The translations under genes and the position numbers were made by a program. Of a stretch of DNA of 64,000 bases, positions 58,582-64,000 are shown piece by piece. Where the stretch lies: positions 1 to 64,000 of the forward strand of contig JBBROS010000005.1 of the NCBI GenBank assembly GCA_038229135.1. Reading direction: 5' to 3'. Origin of the DNA: JBBROS01 sp038229135. GTDB lineage: Bacteria; Pseudomonadota; Alphaproteobacteria; Acetobacterales; Acetobacteraceae. The notes beneath the pieces are model-generated. The model saw only the letters and a list, made by a program, of their open reading frames with translations. It made no database searches and was not told where the DNA came from. The first letter of the stretch is position 1, and each line of letters begins with the position of its first letter.

Positions 58582-60197
58582 CAGGCCGTCACCCGCCTCT
58601 GCCCCAGGGCGTGGCTGAGCGCATGGGCCACGGCACGCTCGACCCGGGCCGCGTCGAACCGCCGGAAGCGGGCCGCCACGTGCTGGTCCGGCCGCAGCAA
58701 CACGCATTCCTCCCCGTGCGCGCCATACCGCGCCGCTGCCAGACCGCGCACATCGTCCAGCGCTCCCGGCCCGACCTGCACCATCCGAACCGGTGCGACA
58801 TCCCCCTCTCCCAGGGGGAGATGGAGCGGTCGCGCGGCTCTCCCGAACACCAGCAGCGTCCACTCACCGCCCACATGCCGCAGCAGCCAGTCCTCTCGCC
58901 CTTCGTGCAGCACCGGCGCGTCCACGGCCGGGCTCCCCAGCGCCGGCGCCCCCGGCCAGTCGTCGCTGTCCGGCGCCTCGACCGGCACCGTACAGGGGCG
59001 CGACAGCCGCCCCGAGTTCACCAGCGGCCGCGCGAACGCATGCCGCCCGGCCAACTGCAACGCCGCATCCCGATAAGCCCGCGCCGCCGGCGTCTTTGGC
59101 GTGATGAAATCCGTTGCCCGCGTGCTGTGCAGGATGTTCTCGTCGGACGCCGCGATCCGCTCCGTGTCGTAGCTCTGGATCAACGAGACCGGTGCCCGCC
59201 CTTCCAGCACCGCCGCCAGTTTCCAGCCGAGGTTGTCGGCATCCTGCACGCCCCCGTTCCCGCCTCGCGCCCCGAACGGGCTCACCTGGTGCGCACTGTC
59301 GCCCACGAACACCACGCGGTCGTGCACGAAACGCTCCAGACGCCGGCAGCGGAAAGTGTAGATGCTCACCCACTCGAGCGTGAACCGTGCCTCAGGTCCG
59401 AGCATGGCCTGAACGCGCGGGATGACGCGCTCGGGCTTTACTTCCTCCTCCGGGTCCGCGTCCCAGCCGAGCTGCAGGTCGATGCGCCACACATCGTCCG
59501 GCTGCTTGTGCAGTAGCGCGCTCTGGTCGGGGTGGAACGGCGGGTCGAACCAGAACCAGCGCTCGGTCGGGAACGGCGCCTGCATCACCACGTCCGCGAT
59601 CAGGAAGCGGTCCCGGAACACGCGCCCTACGAAGGGCAGCCCCATGGCACGCCTGATCTGGCTCCGGGCGCCATCCGCGGCCAGCAGCCAGTCCGCAGTC
59701 AGCGTGTAGGCCCCGCCGGGCGCCTCCACCGTCAGCACAGCCCCATCGGCCCGGCTCTCCACATGCCGCACCGCGTGCCGCCAGCGCAGCTCCACCAGGC
59801 CCGTCGCCTCGCACGCCTCCACCAACCAGGCTTCGACATAATATTGCTGGAGGTTGATGAAGGCCGGGTATTCGTGCCCGTCCTCCGGCAGCAGGTCGAA
59901 CCCGAACAGCTCCCGCTCCCGCAGGAACACGCGGCCCGTGTTCCAGGTCACGCCCTTCTCGAGCATCCGTGGCCCGAGCCCGAGCCGCCCAAAGATCTCG
60001 AGCGACCGCTTGGCCATGCAGATGGCCCGGCTGCCGGTGCTCACCGTGTCGTCGTCGTCCAGCACGACCACACGCTGCCCCTTACGCGCCAGGTCGAGCG
60101 CCAGCGTCAGTCCGACGAGCCCGGCGCCGACCACCACGGCCCCGTGGTGCCCCGGGCCGGGCGGCGGGGCTGCGTAGCGGGGCGGCTGGAACCTCAT
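58581..60197 (-). CDS. FAD-dependent aromatic hydroxylase (MhpA-like)
   Basis: A 538-residue class A flavin monooxygenase. VVVGAGLVGLTLALDLARKGQRVVVL is the FAD Rossmann motif, LAADGARSQIRRAMGL is the DG region and VVFVGDSAHQVSPFGARGGNGG the second FAD motif. The C-terminal thioredoxin-like extension is that of the phenol hydroxylase/MhpA group. By position it could hydroxylate a monohydroxy-aromatic to feed homogentisate; this is inference. ATG 60197 is preferred since it overlaps the upstream stop. Confidence 0.85.
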   Translation of the reverse strand: MRFQPPRYAAPPPGPGHHGAVVVGAGLVGLTLALDLARKGQRVVVLDDDDTVSTGSRAICMAKRSLEIFGRLGLGPRMLEKGVTWNTGRVFLRERELFGFDLLPEDGHEYPAFINLQQYYVEAWLVEACEATGLVELRWRHAVRHVESRADGAVLTVEAPGGAYTLTADWLLAADGARSQIRRAMGLPFVGRVFRDRFLIADVVMQAPFPTERWFWFDPPFHPDQSALLHKQPDDVWRIDLQLGWDADPEEEVKPERVIPRVQAMLGPEARFTLEWVSIYTFRCRRLERFVHDRVVFVGDSAHQVSPFGARGGNGGVQDADNLGWKLAAVLEGRAPVSLIQSYDTERIAASDENILHSTRATDFITPKTPAARAYRDAALQLAGRHAFARPLVNSGRLSRPCTVPVEAPDSDDWPGAPALGSPAVDAPVLHEGREDWLLRHVGGEWTLLVFGRAARPLHLPLGEGDVAPVRMVQVGPGALDDVRGLAAARYGAHGEECVLLRPDQHVAARFRRFDAARVERAVAHALSHALGQRRVTA

Positions 60198-61168
60198 CAG
60201 GCCTCGGCGGTCGGGATGGGGGCGCCCTGCTGCAACCCCTTCCACATCTCGATGTCCCGCTCGGCCGTCCAGATGCGCGGGTGGTCCAGCCCCCGCGCCT
60301 CATCCAGCGCACGGCTCACGTTGAACGGCATGCAGTGCTCGAAGATCACCCAACTCCCGTATTTGGGCCGCATCGCCGCCATGGCCTCGGCATAGACCGC
60401 GCCGATTTCGGCGCCACCCACGGCGGCCTTCTTCACGATGGCAAATAGGTCCGTCACGAAATCCCGCGTGCCGTCGAAGGCCTCGGCCACCTGGGCCCGC
60501 CCCACCAGCGCGCGCCCACGGCCGGGCACCAGCGCTTCCGCCCCCAGCGCCTCCGCCACGGCAAGCGTCGCCGGCCAATCGGTGAAGTGCGCGTCCCCGC
60601 AATAGGGCGTGGCCCCGAACTCCACCACGTCGCCGCTATACAGCACGCGCTCCTTCGGCAGCCACACCACCACGTCGCCTGCAGTATGGCTGCGGCCCAC
60701 ATGGATCAGCTGCACCTCGAGGCTGCCCATCCACAGCGTCATGCGCTCGCGGAACGTCAACGTGGGCCAGGTGAGGCCGGGGATGCTGTCCTTGCCGCGG
60801 AACAGGCGCGGAAAGCGGCCGATTTCGCTGTCCATGTCCTGCTGCCCGCGCTCCACGATCATGGCGCGGCACGCCTCGCTCCCGATGATCTCGGCCCCCT
60901 TGTAGCCGGAGGCGCCCAGCACTCGCACCGCATGGTAATGCGTCAGCACCACGTGCCGCACGGGCCTGTCGGTCACGGTTCGGATACGCGCGACCACGTC
61001 CGCGGCCATGGCGGGGGTGGCCTGCGCGTCCACCACCAGCACGCCCTCCGGCCCCACCACCACGCCGCTGTTCGGGTCCCCCTCGGCCGTGTAGCCGTAG
61101 GCGCCGGGGGCCAGCTCGTCGAAGCTGATCACCTTGTCGGCCAGGTCCGTGGTGCTCGCGAATGACAT
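60197..61168 (-). CDS. Metallo-beta-lactamase-fold protein with altered metal motif
   Basis: A 323-residue MBL-fold protein. The first metal motif, usually H-x-H-x-D-H, reads H77-Y-H79-A-V81-R82 in LTHYHAVRVLGASGY, so the Asp and third His are replaced. The later ligands appear kept (VGRSHTAGDVVVW and LYSGDVVEFG). It may bind one metal or none, and its reaction is unknown. It is the first gene of the homogentisate operon, divergent from an acyl-CoA synthetase. No signal peptide is seen. Confidence 0.78.
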   Translation of the reverse strand: MSFASTTDLADKVISFDELAPGAYGYTAEGDPNSGVVVGPEGVLVVDAQATPAMAADVVARIRTVTDRPVRHVVLTHYHAVRVLGASGYKGAEIIGSEACRAMIVERGQQDMDSEIGRFPRLFRGKDSIPGLTWPTLTFRERMTLWMGSLEVQLIHVGRSHTAGDVVVWLPKERVLYSGDVVEFGATPYCGDAHFTDWPATLAVAEALGAEALVPGRGRALVGRAQVAEAFDGTRDFVTDLFAIVKKAAVGGAEIGAVYAEAMAAMRPKYGSWVIFEHCMPFNVSRALDEARGLDHPRIWTAERDIEMWKGLQQGAPIPTAEA

Positions 61169-61259
61169 TCTCGGCCTTTCAGGCTTGGGCGCCCAGGCTA
61201 TTCCAGCCTAGTCTCGCCTTCAACAACCCGGACCCACCGGAGCCCACGAGGACACGCCC

Positions 61260-62900
<1,641 letters not shown>

Positions 62901-62945
62901 CGATGCGCTGCTCACCCTCAACTCACGGGAAAGTCGGGGACGGGT

Positions 62946-62984
62946 GGGGTAAGGCGGACCTCACGGCGGCTCACGCCCTACCCC
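62946..62984 (+). terminator. Candidate hairpin terminator after the acyl-CoA synthetase
   Basis: GGGGTAAGGCG (62946-62956) and CGCCCTACCCC (62974-62984) form an 11-bp stem with one mismatch and a 17-base loop, 45 bases after the gene. No T tract follows, so factor-independent termination is uncertain. Confidence 0.4.
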
Positions 62985-63085
62985 GACGATTTGACGTGCA
63001 TTCGCGCCACGGTCGTCGCTAGCGTTGCGCCTGCGTGCGTGCAACGAAGGCGGCCGCGAGAGCCGCCCACCTGGAGGCTCGACCC

Positions 63086-63868
63086 ATGGCCGACGTACTC
63101 GCCACCCCCGTAGCCCTCGACACCGTGCCAGAGGTCCGCACCATCGGTGCCCACGACCTCGTCGGTTGCCTGCGCGACGGCCTCGAGGATTTCCGCGCGA
63201 TCCCGACCCAGCTCGTCTTCCTCGGTCTGCTCTACCCGCTCATCGGCCTGGTCGCCGCCCGGGCCACCACGGGCGACCTGCTGCCGCTTCTTTTCCCCCT
63301 CGCCGCAGGGCTCACCCTCATGGGACCGCTTCTGGCGGTCGGCACATATGAGATCAGCCGCCGCCGCGAGCAGGGGGAAGCCGTTTCCTGGCTCGACGCA
63401 TTCGCCGTGCTCCGCAGCCCGGCGCTGCCCGGCATCATCGCCCTCGGCGTCGTGCTTCTAGCCATCTTCACCGCGTGGCTCGTCGCCGCCCGCCTCATCT
63501 ACACCGGCACGATCGGCGGCCAAGTGCCTACAGGCGTCGGCGCACTGCTCGACATGGTCACGCACACGCCGGGCGGCACGAAGCTGATCATCATCGGCAA
63601 CCTCGTCGGGCTTGCCTTCGCCGTCCTCGTGCTCGCCATCTCCGCCGTGTCGTTCCCAATGCTGCTGGACCGGCGCTGCAGCCCGGCGCTCGCCGTGCAG
63701 ACCTCGCTGCGGGCCGTCACGCGCAATCCGTCGACGATGGCTCTCTGGGGTCTCGTCGTCGCAGCAGGGCTCATGCTGGGGAGCCTGCCGTTCTTCGTCG
63801 GCCTCGCGGTGGTCATGCCCATCCTGGGCCACGCCACCTGGCACCTCTATCGCCGCCTGGTGGCCTGA
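63086..63868 (+). CDS. DUF2189 family integral membrane protein
   Basis: A 260-residue membrane protein with about six helices. It matches DUF2189: a short N-terminal tail, IPTQLVFLGLLYPLIGLVAA, LLFPLAAGLTLMGPLLAVGTYEISRR and AISAVSFPMLLDRRCSPALAVQTSLRAVTRNPSTM toward the end. Function is unknown. ATG 63086 has TGGAGG 9 bases upstream. Two short hairpins lie in the leader. Confidence 0.82.
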   Translation: MADVLATPVALDTVPEVRTIGAHDLVGCLRDGLEDFRAIPTQLVFLGLLYPLIGLVAARATTGDLLPLLFPLAAGLTLMGPLLAVGTYEISRRREQGEAVSWLDAFAVLRSPALPGIIALGVVLLAIFTAWLVAARLIYTGTIGGQVPTGVGALLDMVTHTPGGTKLIIIGNLVGLAFAVLVLAISAVSFPMLLDRRCSPALAVQTSLRAVTRNPSTMALWGLVVAAGLMLGSLPFFVGLAVVMPILGHATWHLYRRLVA

Positions 63869-64000
63869 GGCGGCGGCGCCACTGCCGGCGCGAACGCCCC
63901 GAACATGTAGCTGGCCGGCGGAATGGCGGCATACGCCGTGCCCGCCGGCGGCCACACTGCATAGGGCCCGCGTTGCGTCGGCACCCCGTTGCCGCCCGGC
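63847..64000 (-). CDS. C-terminal fragment of an unidentified protein (cut by window edge)
   Basis: An open frame running from the window edge to a TAG at 63849-63847, about 50 residues rich in Pro and Ala (PTQRGPYAVWPPAGTAY and PPASYMFGAFAPAVAPPP). The tail would overlap the DUF2189 stop by 22 bases in convergent orientation. The start lies outside the window. Composition suits a flexible or envelope protein tail, but it could be non-coding. Confidence 0.35.
   Translation of the reverse strand, partial: PGGNGVPTQRGPYAVWPPAGTAYAAIPPASYMFGAFAPAVAPPPQATRRR

Noticed and set aside
58801..58825. CCCCTCTCCCAGGGGGAG hairpin inside the flavin hydroxylase gene
   Set aside because: It is inside an intact coding region and encodes ordinary residues. 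There is no sign of an insertion or of termination activity.

Overview
The window is 64 kb of very G+C-rich DNA with short spacers, many 4-base start/stop overlaps and frequent GTG and TTG starts. The gene content points to an alphaproteobacterium, most likely of the Rhodospirillales/Acetobacteraceae type. The evidence is a Caulobacter-like fliF-fliG-fliH-fliN-flbD-flhA flagellar operon, a CIRCE-controlled groESL operon, heme A synthase, a usg gene, trpBA-accD-folC in one operon and plant-type glutamate-cysteine ligase. This is inference from content and order; no 16S gene is present.

Layout. 1-630: 5' end of groEL, groES and two CIRCE operators. 737-10000: usg, a TVP38/glycosyltransferase pair, ctaA coupled to a PAS sensor-kinase-like protein that lacks its phosphoacceptor histidine, tldD, an SGNH hydrolase and a large BTAD/TolB/TPR regulator. 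10011-25580: housekeeping metabolism (gshA, ubiA, a methyltransferase, a universal stress protein, pdxH, fabI, aroC, corA, trpBA-accD-folC, a cupin and a GNAT acetyltransferase). 25628-34914: a flavoprotein, DUF1003 and uronate dehydrogenase genes on the minus strand. These are followed on the plus strand by an amidase, a periplasmic cyclohexadienyl dehydratase-like protein, a DUF3445 protein, a thiolase-like enzyme, an acyl-CoA synthetase and two PPC/DUF296 proteins.

34915-35902 is a small patch of markedly lower G+C containing one orphan PD-(D/E)XK nuclease-like gene. 35909-49342 is a flagellar block: flhA, flbD, fliN, fliH, fliG, fliF, flgD and fliK on the minus strand and flgE, flgK, flgL on the plus strand. 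The flgE promoter has a clear sigma-54 signature, and the sigma-54 activator FlbD is encoded in the same block.

49394-55668 holds an ABC exporter, an SDR and the osmoregulated periplasmic glucan genes opgG-opgH. 55755-61168 is a minus-strand homogentisate operon (fahA, hmgA, a DUF2783 protein, a flavin hydroxylase and a metallo-beta-lactamase-fold protein with altered metal ligands). It faces a divergent acyl-CoA synthetase. The window ends with a DUF2189 membrane protein and the C-terminus of an unidentified convergent gene.

No CRISPR array, insertion sequence, phage, complete tRNA or rRNA was seen. The most unusual items are the degenerate sensor kinase (3601-5505), the low-G+C nuclease island, the tandem repeats in folC, flbD, fliK and upstream of fliF, the mixed intact/degenerate PPC pair, and the altered metallo-beta-lactamase motif.
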